DNA of 64,000 nucleotides from Anaerobaca sp035448545. Lineage in GTDB: Bacteria > Planctomycetota > Phycisphaerae > Sedimentisphaerales > Anaerobacaceae. The position numbers were made by a program, and so were the translations under genes. Below are positions 41,895-50,438 of this stretch, piece by piece. Location: contig DAOTJE010000014.1 in the NCBI GenBank assembly GCA_035448545.1, positions 53,243-117,242 on the forward strand. Direction: 5' to 3'. Each line of letters opens with the position of its first letter. Position 1 is the stretch's first letter. The notes under the pieces were generated by a model that was given only the letters and a program-made list of their open reading frames with translations, was not told where the DNA came from and did no database searches.

Positions 41895-42923
41895 ATGCGC
41901 AAAGCCAAGATGGGCAAATCCGGTCGCCGCGCCGAACGCGACATGGCAGTGCTGTTTACCTGCATCGGTCGCCGCGTGTCGCTGCTGAAGGCCTTTCGCG
42001 ATGCCGCCCGACGTCTGGGACGCCGCATCCGCCTCTGCGGGACGGACGTCACGAGGCTCAGCCCGGCGCTGCAATGCTGTGACGAGGCCTTTCTGGTTGA
42101 GCGGACCACGCATCCCCGGTACATCAGCCAACTCCTGGCGATCGTCCGGAAGCATGGGGTCCAGCTGATTGTCCCGACGACGGACCTCGATCTGCGGGCT
42201 CTCGCGGCACACCGGTCGCGTTTCGAGCGGTTGGGCTGCCACGTGCTGGTCAGCGAGCCGGACGTCATCGATATCTGCCGGGACAAGAGGCTGACCTGCC
42301 GTTTCCTCAGACAGAACGGCTTCGACGGTCCGCGCACATGGAGTCCGCGGGCGGCTCTGGAGGCCGACCGGAGGGGACAGTTGGCATGGCCCTGCCTGAT
42401 CAAGCCCTGGGACGGCAGTGCCGCCAAAGGAAACACCATCGTGCACGACCGCAACGAGCTGCTCTTCTTCGCCAGGCGGGTCCCGAACGCGATCTGCCAG
42501 GAGATGGTCACAGGCACGGAGTACACCTGTGACGTGTACGTCGATTCCAAGCGGCGCGTGCGATGCGTCGTCCCGCGCCGGCGCATCGAGGTGCGCTCGG
42601 GCGAGGTTAGCAAGGCGCAGGTCGTCAAGGACAGGCGCATCATGGAATCGGCGGCCGAAGTGGTTCGGCGGCTCGGCGCCGGTCCCGGCGTCATCACGGT
42701 GCAACTGTTCGTAACGAAGAGAAACGCTATCAAGATTATCGAGGTCAATCCTCGTTTCGGTGGCGGCGCGCCGCTGGCGATCCGGGCGGGTGCAGACTTC
42801 CCCAAATGGATCCTCCAGGAACTCGGCGGACAACGGCCCCGCATCGCATTCGACGGGTTCGAGGATGGGCTCGTGATGCTGCGGTACGACAGCGAGGTCT
42901 GGCTGTCTCCGTCCGGTGTGTGA
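41895..42923 (+). CDS. ATP-grasp enzyme of the carbamoyl-phosphate synthase-like group
   Basis: AGGAG stands before the ATG at 41895. The 342-residue protein has a Rossmann-like pre-ATP-grasp part (FTCIGRRVSLLKAFRDAARRLG, CGTDVTRLSPALQCCD, LIVPTTDLDL), then an ATP-grasp domain with CLIKPWDGSAAKGN, and the metal-binding end IKIIEVNPRFGGGAPLAIRAG. Such enzymes ligate a carboxylate to an amine or thiol, often in cell-surface sugar modification or small peptide synthesis. Substrate unknown. It is divergent from the NusG paralogue and convergent with manA. Confidence 0.85.
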   Translation: MRKAKMGKSGRRAERDMAVLFTCIGRRVSLLKAFRDAARRLGRRIRLCGTDVTRLSPALQCCDEAFLVERTTHPRYISQLLAIVRKHGVQLIVPTTDLDLRALAAHRSRFERLGCHVLVSEPDVIDICRDKRLTCRFLRQNGFDGPRTWSPRAALEADRRGQLAWPCLIKPWDGSAAKGNTIVHDRNELLFFARRVPNAICQEMVTGTEYTCDVYVDSKRRVRCVVPRRRIEVRSGEVSKAQVVKDRRIMESAAEVVRRLGAGPGVITVQLFVTKRNAIKIIEVNPRFGGGAPLAIRAGADFPKWILQELGGQRPRIAFDGFEDGLVMLRYDSEVWLSPSGV

Positions 42924-42934
42924 CGGATGAGCGG

Positions 42935-43891
42935 CTACAGCGTGACCGTCAGGTACTCCGTATCGGCGCCGAAGGTGGCAGCGCCGTCGTAGGCGGCGGG
43001 GATCACCAGGCAATCACCCGCAACGAATTCCACCGGCTCGGCCTGCCGCGATTCGATGGTTCCGCCCCCTGAGAGCATGATCAGCGTGCGCAGCCGGCCG
43101 CGCGCCAGCAGCAGTTCGGTCCCCTTGCTGCGGTGGCCTTTGTCGACCTTGAAATGCTCACAGTCCACGAGTCGCCCGACCGTGGTGACCGGGAGCTGAT
43201 CTGCGGTGACGTCGAAATGGATGCTCTGGAGCGCCTCGTCGATGTGGAGCGGTCGCGGGCGGCCCGTGTGGTCGACGCGGTTCCAGTCATAGATGCGATA
43301 CGTCGTGTCCGAAGGAGTCTGTATCTCGGCGATGAGCAGCCCGCCTCCGATGGCGTGGGCGGTACCCGCCGGCAGGAAGTGACACTGGCCTCGCTCGACC
43401 GGCACCTTCGCGAGTAGATCGGCGGCCGTGCCGTCTGCGATGGCCCGCGCAAATTGCTCTGGGGTGACTCTCTTTTTCAGGCCCTTGTAGATAACTGCGC
43501 CGGGCTGCGCATCGATGATGTACCAGCATTCGGTCTTGGGTTCGCCTCGGCCCATCCGCCGGCAGGTCTCGGCGTCGGGGTGCACCTGCACGCTCAGGAC
43601 GTCCTGTGCGTCGAGCAGCTTGACCAGCAGGGGAAAAGGGCTTGGGAAATCGGCTGTGCCGGCGATCTGTCGCGGATGCTCCTGCACGACGTCGGCGATT
43701 GGGCGGCCCTCGAACGGCCCATTGGCAATGACGGTCTTGTCGTGCGGCAGGTCGGCCAGTTCCCAGCTTTCGCCGATCGTCGCGCCGGCCGGTAAGGCCT
43801 TGCCGAAGACGGTTCGGAGCGCCTGACCACCCCAGATTCGCTCTTTGAAGATCGGTACGCATTTCATCGGATACGGTTTCATGGAAGGCAT
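42935..43891 (-). CDS. manA: Mannose-6-phosphate isomerase, class I
   Basis: The 318-residue enzyme converts mannose 6-phosphate and fructose 6-phosphate. GGAGG four bases before ATG 43891 sets the start. The zinc site of cupin-type ManA is visible in LSVQVHPDAE (His-Pro) and the GEPKTECWYII segment, with FLPAGTAHAIGGGLLIAEIQTPSDTTYRIYDW carrying the later ligand and sugar-binding residues. FKERIWGG near the start is also typical. Shorter than E. coli ManA (391), as in the bacterial short form. It supplies mannose-derived precursors, in keeping with the sugar-nucleotide neighbourhood. Confidence 0.92.
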   Translation of the reverse strand: MPSMKPYPMKCVPIFKERIWGGQALRTVFGKALPAGATIGESWELADLPHDKTVIANGPFEGRPIADVVQEHPRQIAGTADFPSPFPLLVKLLDAQDVLSVQVHPDAETCRRMGRGEPKTECWYIIDAQPGAVIYKGLKKRVTPEQFARAIADGTAADLLAKVPVERGQCHFLPAGTAHAIGGGLLIAEIQTPSDTTYRIYDWNRVDHTGRPRPLHIDEALQSIHFDVTADQLPVTTVGRLVDCEHFKVDKGHRSKGTELLLARGRLRTLIMLSGGGTIESRQAEPVEFVAGDCLVIPAAYDGAATFGADTEYLTVTL

Positions 43892-44211
43892 TCTACCTCC
43901 GGCGGCCGGAGGCGTCCACGTCCCTGTGCGAGGCGTTTTCTTTGCGATGCGTCGCAAAAAGTCACGCAGAATACGTACATTCCACAATTGACGGATGAGC
44001 GTCCTGCGATAAGGTGGGCTGTGATGTATCGCCAGGATGGTTCCAGCAAGGCTGTGACGGAGCACGGCACATGTCCATTCCCCAATCACAGCGCGATGAT
44101 TTTGCATCCCTTGCCGGGAGCATCTGGCGCGGTACCTCCGTAGATGAACGTCGCACCTGTGGATGGAGGGCGATGTGTTGACAGGACGGCTGGTCTCAAG
44201 GAGGAGACGGG
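43892..44211. other. Intergenic region between divergent manA and the PEP-CTERM protein gene
   Basis: Divergent promoters must lie here. The only clear structure is a perfect 7-4-7 inverted repeat TTTGCGA, TGCG, TCGCAAA at 43941-43958, which could be an operator. No gene or RNA is supported. Confidence 0.45.
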
Positions 44212-45990
44212 ATGAAAGGGCTAAGTGCCATTTCTGTGGGCGTGCTGGCGGTTTGTGCCGCGGCGACCGCTGTGCGTGCAATCACCATCAACGCGACGTT
44301 TGACGGTTTCGACGCCACCCAGCAGGATGTGGTCCAGGCGGCGATCAACCGATGGGTCACCATGGTCGGCGGGCACGCCATCGATATTCTCTTCACCACG
44401 AGCACGGATGTTCTTCTGGCGACCACGAGTGGATGGGTCACCGATGAGATGGGCCGCCCCGTTCGCGCGACGATTCACGTCAACACTTCTGAGTACAACT
44501 GGACGACGCGTGATCCCGCCGGCGGTCAGATCGATGCCATGCGGGGCATGATGCACGAGATTGCCCACGCCATTGGCTGGACCGTCGCCCTGGACCGCTA
44601 CGCCGCCAACGTCATCAGCGTGGGCGGTAATCGCTTCTACGACCTGGATCACGACGGCGCGTTCAGGGCCGACACGGATTTCGACCTGATCGACGTGAGC
44701 TGGCAGGGGACCCATGCTCCGGAAGGCTCGGGCGATCTGATGCAGCCGTACGCACCCCGGGGGGTACGGCTTTATCCGAGCTATCAGCATGCTGGAGTGC
44801 TCACAGACGCCTTCGATTACAGCGTCATGCTCGATGGACTTGGGGGTGAGGCGGGATATGGCGACCCGGCCCTGGGACGCACCGACGACGGGTCTTCCGG
44901 CCTTCTGGACCTGCCGTTTCAGATCAACCTCTTCGGCACGAAATACGACTCGTTCTTCGTCAACAACAACGGCAACGTTTCCTTCGAGACGGCTGTATCC
45001 GAACCTACGCCGCAGGTCTTTCCCGCCGCCGGTCAGCCAATGATCGCGCCCTATTGGGCCGATGTCGACACTCGAACCGAGGGCAGCGGCGCCGTCTATG
45101 TCGCGTCGCCCGGCTCGGACGCCGTCATAGTGACATGGGACGGGGTCGGCTATTTCGACCAGCACGCCGACCTGACCAACGATTTTCAGATGGTGCTTCG
45201 AAACCGCGACGACGTCGCGCCGGGGGACTTTGATATCGAGTTTCGCTACGGGCAACTCCAGTGGACGACGGGCGACGCCAGCGGAGGTATTGGTGGTCTC
45301 GGGGGCACGGCGGCCCAGGCGGGCTATGACGCCGGCGACGGGAGGCACTACCTGATCCTGCCCGGCTCGGGCACCGCGGCGGTTCTGGATCTGGCGAACC
45401 TGACCAACACGCCGTCCAACGTGGCGATCAGGGGACTGTGGGTGTTTCCTGTTCGCAACGGTCATCTGCCGGGCACGGTCGCGGAAAACCCGTTGATGCC
45501 GGTGCTGGTCGACAACGGCTGGCGATTCGATTTCCACATCGGCAACGTCGAGGACGCGGTCTTCGTCGGCTCGCCACCGGAGATGGGCTATGACTACTTC
45601 GTGGATTTCGGCGCCAACATCTCCGCGATCGAACTGCCGACATTTGCCGACGCTCTCTATGACCTCTGGCTGTGGAACGACGTCTTTGGCGTGTGGGAAG
45701 ACACCGGTTTTGACCTGATGGCCGGCAACCGCTACGACTTCAGCGGCGAGGGAGTGGACGCCTTCCGCCTTCTGGCCGCCGAAGCGGGGCTGAGTCCCGG
45801 GTCCGACGAGGCGGCTGCCTTCGTCACGGGCCTGTGGTTCACTTCCACGGGATTGGTTTGCCTGCGACAGGTTCCGGTCACGCTGGGGGCGAGTGCCTGT
45901 ATGGCGGTTGTGCCCCTGCCTGGGGCGCTCGGATTGTCCGCGCTTGGCGTGCTGGGGTTGGTCGTTTTGCGCAGACGCCGAATTCTCTAA
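44212..45990 (+). CDS. Secreted nidogen-like protein with HExxH motif and PEP-CTERM-like tail
   Basis: A strong AAGGAGGAGA precedes the ATG. The 592-residue protein has a signal peptide ending near VRA-IT. Residues about 25-200 contain MMHEIAHAIGW near 117-127, a zinc-metallopeptidase HExxHxxGxx-like site, though the third ligand is not certain. About 250-365 resembles a nidogen (NIDO) domain with FFVNNNGNVSFET and MIAPYWADVDTR. The tail VVPLPGALGLSALGVLGLVVLRRRRIL (described by its parts: Pro-rich start, helix, Arg cluster) is a PEP-CTERM-like sorting signal for envelope sorting by an exosortase. Substrate unknown. Confidence 0.8.
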   Translation: MKGLSAISVGVLAVCAAATAVRAITINATFDGFDATQQDVVQAAINRWVTMVGGHAIDILFTTSTDVLLATTSGWVTDEMGRPVRATIHVNTSEYNWTTRDPAGGQIDAMRGMMHEIAHAIGWTVALDRYAANVISVGGNRFYDLDHDGAFRADTDFDLIDVSWQGTHAPEGSGDLMQPYAPRGVRLYPSYQHAGVLTDAFDYSVMLDGLGGEAGYGDPALGRTDDGSSGLLDLPFQINLFGTKYDSFFVNNNGNVSFETAVSEPTPQVFPAAGQPMIAPYWADVDTRTEGSGAVYVASPGSDAVIVTWDGVGYFDQHADLTNDFQMVLRNRDDVAPGDFDIEFRYGQLQWTTGDASGGIGGLGGTAAQAGYDAGDGRHYLILPGSGTAAVLDLANLTNTPSNVAIRGLWVFPVRNGHLPGTVAENPLMPVLVDNGWRFDFHIGNVEDAVFVGSPPEMGYDYFVDFGANISAIELPTFADALYDLWLWNDVFGVWEDTGFDLMAGNRYDFSGEGVDAFRLLAAEAGLSPGSDEAAAFVTGLWFTSTGLVCLRQVPVTLGASACMAVVPLPGALGLSALGVLGLVVLRRRRIL

Positions 45991-46001
45991 CCATTCCGTC
46001 G

Positions 46002-46913
46002 CTACTGCAGGTAGTCGATAATACCTGTGGCAATTGCGGCGGCCAGCTTATCCTGGAAGGCGCTGTCTTGCAGACGGGTGGCGTCCTGGCGGTTCGACAG
46101 ATACCCCATCTCCACGAGCACGGCCGGAACTTGACTCGTTCTCAGGACGCGGTAGTCCTCTCGGCGGACGCCGCGGTTTTCCAGGCCTGTGGTGGCCATG
46201 GCGCGCGCGATATCCCTCGCGGCACGCTGGGAATCGGCCGAGGCGGCGTTGGCGACGTAGATCGTGAAGCCCTGAGCCGAGGGACTGGGAGCCGAATCAG
46301 CGTGAAGGCTCACGAACAGATCGGCGTTGCGCCGGTTGGCGATCTCCGCTCTGGTCTCCAGTTCGATGTACTCACTACGTTGCCGCGTCAGGGTTACGGA
46401 CAAGCCCCTGCGTTCCAGGATGGCGGCGATCTTCTCTGCGACGTCGTAGTTGATCGTCTTCTCGTGGACTCCCGTGACAGACGTCGCCCCTGGGTCGTGG
46501 CCGCCGTGACCGGGATCGATCACGATATTCCCTCGCAGGACACGAGGTTGCGGACGCGAAGGCACCGCGGGCGCGCCCAGATATGGCCTGATCTGAGAAA
46601 CCAGCGATTCAGAGACATAGACGGTCTGTCCGACCTTGCGGACTATTCCGACGGAGCCGATGGGCTTTCCGTTGACGAAGAATCGGCCGTCGCTGTGCGT
46701 GAAGATCAGGACGGTATTGCCACCGCCCCGCAGGACGACGAATGCGTCATCGCGGTCCTCGACACTCAGGCCCAGTTGGCTGGCCAGTTCCTCGATGCTG
46801 ATGGTGTGGTCTGTGGTGACCACGGCAGGCGTGGTTCGCGATGGGCCCTGGCAGCCGACGGCCACCAGGGCCAGAAGGGCTGCAACGATCTTGATCTTCG
46901 TCCTTGTCTTCAT
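46002..46913 (-). CDS. N-acetylmuramoyl-L-alanine amidase (Amidase_3), lipoprotein-like
   Basis: ATG 46913 follows AGAGGT. The 303-residue protein has a leader ending at LLALVAVGC, a likely lipobox. An N-terminal domain (about 35-110) precedes the catalytic domain that starts IVIDPGHGGHDPGATS, with the second zinc ligand Glu in HEKTINYDVA, LFVSLHADS for the third, and the catalytic Glu in AVLVEMGYLSN. It cleaves the amide bond between MurNAc and L-Ala during peptidoglycan remodelling. Its stop faces the stop of the PEP-CTERM gene with a 11-base gap. Confidence 0.92.
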   Translation of the reverse strand: MKTRTKIKIVAALLALVAVGCQGPSRTTPAVVTTDHTISIEELASQLGLSVEDRDDAFVVLRGGGNTVLIFTHSDGRFFVNGKPIGSVGIVRKVGQTVYVSESLVSQIRPYLGAPAVPSRPQPRVLRGNIVIDPGHGGHDPGATSVTGVHEKTINYDVAEKIAAILERRGLSVTLTRQRSEYIELETRAEIANRRNADLFVSLHADSAPSPSAQGFTIYVANAASADSQRAARDIARAMATTGLENRGVRREDYRVLRTSQVPAVLVEMGYLSNRQDATRLQDSAFQDKLAAAIATGIIDYLQ

Positions 46914-47026
46914 GTAACCTCTGTTATCGGAGAGGAGCGGTCCATGCGTACACATTTTTCCAATTCTACCCGACCAGGAGGACCTTGGGAAGCGCGCGGT
47001 AGAACTCTCGAACGGTGCGGGTCGCA

Positions 47027-47824
47027 TCACCTGTTTGCGGCGGCCCGCCAGTTCGCCGCCAAGAGGGCGAAATCGATCAGGTTGACGGCGCCGTCGCGGT
47101 TTGTGTCGGCGCGTTCCCAGAAATCATTTTGTCGAGCGGCGTCCCGGCGAAGCCAGCGGCGCGATAGCGCCGCCATGTCATCCGGCCCGACGATACCGTC
47201 GACGACGAGATCGCCGGCAAAGGGCTCGGCGTTGAAGACGATCGTGAATGGCTCCGACGACTCGTATCGGCCGCACCGGTCGTGCAGGCGGTAGGTGATC
47301 CAGTGCAGGTTCTTGCCGTCGACGGCCTGATACGACAGGTGCACGTGTCCGTCGCCCCGCAGGGCGTGGATGGAACTGTGGTCGAAGCGTTCGCCCGCGC
47401 CGGCGATCGTAAACTGGGGATACTCCTTATGTACGGCTCGCAGTCCGTCCGAGAGGGCGAAGCATTCGACGATCAGGCCAAAGTCGAGGTCCGGCTCGCC
47501 CGCCGGCGCGCGATTGGGATCATAGGTGTGTCCGGCATTGGGATTGGTGCTCTGGAAGACGTCGAAGCCCGGCTCGCCGATGCGGTAGCTGTAGGTTGAG
47601 AAGATGCTCTTCTGCAACGGGTAGAACCAGTTGGCGTAATCCGTCTCGCCGCTGTCACGGTATTTCTGCGAGCAGTCCGCGAACAGCTTCGCGTCGTCCT
47701 CGGTGCCTTCGATGCCGTCCTGGTTGCAGCCGATGAGAAGATGATCGAGGGGGCAGTCGGCCCACACCGCCACGCCGTACGACAGACAGATCAATGTCAC
47801 GACACCTATCACAGCGAGTTTCAT
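47027..47824 (-). CDS. Secreted protein with C-terminal dockerin-like repeats
   Basis: The 265-residue protein has a signal peptide (MKLAVIGVVTLICLSYGVAVWA-DC). The middle has no domain I recognise. The C-terminal 55 residues hold two dockerin-like calcium-binding repeats: FAGDLVVDGIVGPDDMAALSRRWL and ADTNRDGAVNLIDFALLAANW (Asp-Gly repeats each followed by a helix). In planctomycetes such ends are common without a cellulosome. The gene precedes the amidase on the same strand and follows a prepilin-like gene by 16 bases. Confidence 0.78.
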   Translation of the reverse strand: MKLAVIGVVTLICLSYGVAVWADCPLDHLLIGCNQDGIEGTEDDAKLFADCSQKYRDSGETDYANWFYPLQKSIFSTYSYRIGEPGFDVFQSTNPNAGHTYDPNRAPAGEPDLDFGLIVECFALSDGLRAVHKEYPQFTIAGAGERFDHSSIHALRGDGHVHLSYQAVDGKNLHWITYRLHDRCGRYESSEPFTIVFNAEPFAGDLVVDGIVGPDDMAALSRRWLRRDAARQNDFWERADTNRDGAVNLIDFALLAANWRAAANR

Positions 47825-47839
47825 GCTTCTACTCCGGGT

Positions 47840-48616
47840 TCACGGATTCTCGGGCCATTTCGGCGCCGATTCGGGATACCAATAACAGTCGCCAGGCCAA
47901 GTGTAGGTCTGCTCGAATGGCAACCCTTCGGCGTGTCCGTCGGCGAAGAGGTAGTTTGATGTTCCTTTGTGCCGGTCCCAGGCGACGGACTGGCGGGCGT
48001 ATTCGATTGATCCTTCCCACATGTCGGGGTGGATGTGGTCGGCTAGGTTGAAGCTGTCAGTCTCCGGCGCCTCGCTGATCCAGATGCAGTACGTTGGCCG
48101 CCGGATGTTGTTGACGTTGTTGTAGCGGTTCGTGTTTGGCCCATAGCGGAAGTGGACCGGGTCGAGCAGGGCGTTGACCGCGAAGCTCGAGTATCGAGCC
48201 TCCTTCTGCTCGCTGAGCGGCCGGTCCCAGTCAACGAACTCTTTGCTCATGTCGCTGGGGCAGCGGACCAGGAGCGGCTCCCGTGTGTAACGGGTCAGGA
48301 CGCGCAGCCAGTGGTCGTTCGGGTCCTGGCAACGGCAGGAACTGGGAGGCAGGCGATACTCCGAGTCGATCAGATACGCCTGGAGTGCGACGCCCATCTG
48401 TCGCATGTTGCTCAGGCAGGCGATCTTGCGCGCCTGCTCGCGGGCGCGGCTCAACGACGGCAACAGGATTCCCATCAGCAACGCAATGATCGCGATAACC
48501 ACCAGCAGCTCGATCAGCGTGAACCCAGGTATCGGGGGAGGACTGGATTGGGGGCATCCGCAGACACCCCCAATCCGCTCCTGTGCCGACCGGCTTGGAG
48601 ATGAATCCCTTCGCAT
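47840..48616 (-). CDS. Prepilin-like protein with H-x9-DG-type ending
   Basis: I start at ATG 48616, which has AGGG at eight bases; ATG 48622 is possible. The 258-residue protein has a longer leader ending PIPG-FTLIELLVVIAIIALLMGILLP, then SRAREQARKIACLSNMRQMG, the standard planctomycete pseudopilin block. The closing SNYLFADGHAEGLPF is the H-x9-DG-type C-terminus. A cysteine pair around RCQDPNDHW may form a disulfide. No pilus genes are nearby. Confidence 0.86.
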   Translation of the reverse strand: MRRDSSPSRSAQERIGGVCGCPQSSPPPIPGFTLIELLVVIAIIALLMGILLPSLSRAREQARKIACLSNMRQMGVALQAYLIDSEYRLPPSSCRCQDPNDHWLRVLTRYTREPLLVRCPSDMSKEFVDWDRPLSEQKEARYSSFAVNALLDPVHFRYGPNTNRYNNVNNIRRPTYCIWISEAPETDSFNLADHIHPDMWEGSIEYARQSVAWDRHKGTSNYLFADGHAEGLPFEQTYTWPGDCYWYPESAPKWPENP

Positions 48617-48626
48617 GGCCATTTCC

Positions 48627-49565
48627 CTATTCTGTAGCCTGATCGCCGTGGTCATGCTCGTGATCATGGTGCTCCGCATCGTCGCCGTGGTAGAGGCCGG
48701 ACCGGCCCCAGTTCTCGACGAGGATCTCCAGGTCATGGATGTCCACAACGCCGTCACTGTTGAGATCGCCAGCGATCGGCTGGACCACCGTCCGGGCAAA
48801 TCGCAACACGAAATCGGCCGAACGTTGATAGAGCCCACCGGCGTCGTGGGCCGATACGACGATGTAGACCTCCTCGTCCTCTTCGTCGAGCCAGAAGTAG
48901 AAACCCATGTGGTCGTGGAAACCCCAAGCGTTTACATCCGTTATCCACCGCCTGTTCAGTGTGTAGATCTCGCCGTTACGTTCCAGCGCGGGCGTGTCGT
49001 CGGGCAGGAGCGTGAAGAAGTCGTCTTCTGCCAGATTCGGGCTGAGGTACTCGCGCCGGATGTAGATGTCCCATGCCGGAACAGTAGCCTCGTCGACGCT
49101 CTCCAGGTTCCAGGCCTTTTGAGGACCGTGAGCGGAATGCCACCCGTCCACGTGTTCCAGTCCGTTCGGATCGCCGTAGCCATTGGCCTTGGTGTAATGG
49201 AAGGCGCATGTGTACAGGACCTTGGCAGGCTCCTCGGGCTTGGTGATGCGCTGATCCTCATCGAGGACGGGGCTGAGCACGAGGAAGGGCGTTCCGTCGG
49301 TCTGCGTCCAGTTCGGCCAGCCCGGCGTGGCGCAGGCGTGACCCGGCGGCAGGGAAAAGAACCAGAGTTTGTCGTCGTCTGTCGGGTCCGGATCGACCGA
49401 TCCCTCGGCCGGCCGGCTCCAGTCGGCGGGTCGCCAGGTCGGGTTGATGCCGATGTGTGTGTGCGCCACGGCGCACTCGGCCCGGGCGACGGGTGGCCGA
49501 GCCGCAAGAAGAAGCCCGCCAAGCAGCAGGCCCAGGAGGGCGGATGTGCCCTTACGTGTCATCAT
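48627..49565 (-). CDS. Secreted dockerin-like protein with His-rich C-terminal tail
   Basis: AGAGGAG is placed five bases before ATG 49565. The 312-residue protein has a signal peptide ending near VARA-EC and then AVAHTHIGINPTWRPADW, a block I associate with a family reported near zinc-repressed genes (recalled, not verified). Near 270-290 is a dockerin-like repeat LNSDGVVDIHDLEILVENW. The tail YHGDDAEHHDHEHDHGDQ carries six His among acidic residues and should bind metal. It sits downstream of a Fur/Zur-type regulator and a small His-rich protein gene on the same strand, so a role in envelope zinc binding is likely (inference). Confidence 0.75.
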   Translation of the reverse strand: MMTRKGTSALLGLLLGGLLLAARPPVARAECAVAHTHIGINPTWRPADWSRPAEGSVDPDPTDDDKLWFFSLPPGHACATPGWPNWTQTDGTPFLVLSPVLDEDQRITKPEEPAKVLYTCAFHYTKANGYGDPNGLEHVDGWHSAHGPQKAWNLESVDEATVPAWDIYIRREYLSPNLAEDDFFTLLPDDTPALERNGEIYTLNRRWITDVNAWGFHDHMGFYFWLDEEDEEVYIVVSAHDAGGLYQRSADFVLRFARTVVQPIAGDLNSDGVVDIHDLEILVENWGRSGLYHGDDAEHHDHEHDHGDQATE

Positions 49566-49701
49566 ATTCACTCCTCTGCGTATCCAACAGGTAAGATCGC
49601 CATTTCTCTGGCGACGGAGGTTCGTTCGGGATGATGTTGCGCCGGTGCAGACGCCCCATCTGACGCGGGCGACTGTGAGCCACGTTGCGGCGCAGGTGGT
49701 T

Positions 49702-50004
49702 TTACGCAGGGGGGGCGCGGGCCCCAAGGCTCAGGGCGGTGGTCTGAGGCTGGGCCGCGTCAAGGCAGACCTCAAAGGGTTGCCCAATTTGGTCAATCTG
49801 GATGTGCGCCGGCTCGGTGTGGGCCGCGAAGTCCTTCATGGCCACGAGCAGTTGCTGGCAGAGGGAACAGTGCTCGGAGTCATGGTGAAACGGTTCGTGA
49901 TTGTGGGCCAGGTGCAGATGCAGGCACAGCACCAGACCCAAGGTCATCGCCAGGAAGCACCCGGTCGCCAGACTCAGAACGATCTGTCGCAGAGGCAGCT
50001 TCAC
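49702..50004 (-). CDS. Small His-rich membrane-anchored protein
   Basis: The preferred GTG at 50004 overlaps the regulator stop (GTGA) and has GGGAG about nine bases upstream; ATG 50025 is an alternative. The 100-residue product has one membrane segment (QIVLSLATGCFLAMTLGLVL) followed at once by a metal-binding looking segment CLHLHLAHNHEPFHHDSEHCSLCQQ. The remaining 50 residues have no motif. It resembles small periplasmic His/Cys-rich proteins of metal operons (DUF2946-like in pattern). Zinc binding or delivery is the likely role, but metal identity is unproven. Confidence 0.7.
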   Translation of the reverse strand: MKLPLRQIVLSLATGCFLAMTLGLVLCLHLHLAHNHEPFHHDSEHCSLCQQLLVAMKDFAAHTEPAHIQIDQIGQPFEVCLDAAQPQTTALSLGARAPPA

Positions 50005-50438
50005 GTCGTTTTGCTCCCGGTGCATGCAGGACAGAGCCCTTCCAGCCGCACCTGCTGGTGTTGAATGAGGAATCCCTTGTAGAATTTCGGCGCCATGGGC
50101 AGCGAAAACTCTTTCAAACAGTGCGTCGTCCCGCAATTCGAGCAGGTGAAGTGTGGATGGCATTGTTTGTCGGTGCAGTGATGGGCCAGCTCAAAGTGCC
50201 AGGCGCGCTCCTGCATGAAAGCGCGATGGACCAGTCCGACATCGACCAGGGATTCGAGCGTTCGATAGATCGTCACTTTGTTCCGCCCCTTGTCCGGCAA
50301 CCGCTCGGCAATCTGATCCTGCCGCAGAGGCCCGGCTGCCTCGAACAGCACTTTCAGGACAGCGACGCGTGCCCCGGTGCGGTACAACTGTGCCTGCTTG
50401 AGCATTCCGTTGCATTTCTCATCAAGACTAATGCTCAT
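50001..50438 (-). CDS. Fur-family regulator, probably Zur-like
   Basis: GGAGG lies 6 bases before ATG 50438, which sits 11 bases inside the end of the upstream gene. The 145-residue protein has the Fur winged helix (LRQDQIAERLPDKGRNKVTIYRTLESLVDVGLVHRA) and a dimerisation domain with HHCTDKQCHPHFTCSNCGTTHCL plus a closing CPAC. The two CxxC pairs form the structural zinc site. The His-rich neighbours argue for zinc (Zur) rather than iron or peroxide sensing. A perfect 7-1-7 box lies in front of the operon. Confidence 0.88.
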   Translation of the reverse strand: MSISLDEKCNGMLKQAQLYRTGARVAVLKVLFEAAGPLRQDQIAERLPDKGRNKVTIYRTLESLVDVGLVHRAFMQERAWHFELAHHCTDKQCHPHFTCSNCGTTHCLKEFSLPMAPKFYKGFLIQHQQVRLEGLCPACTGSKTT

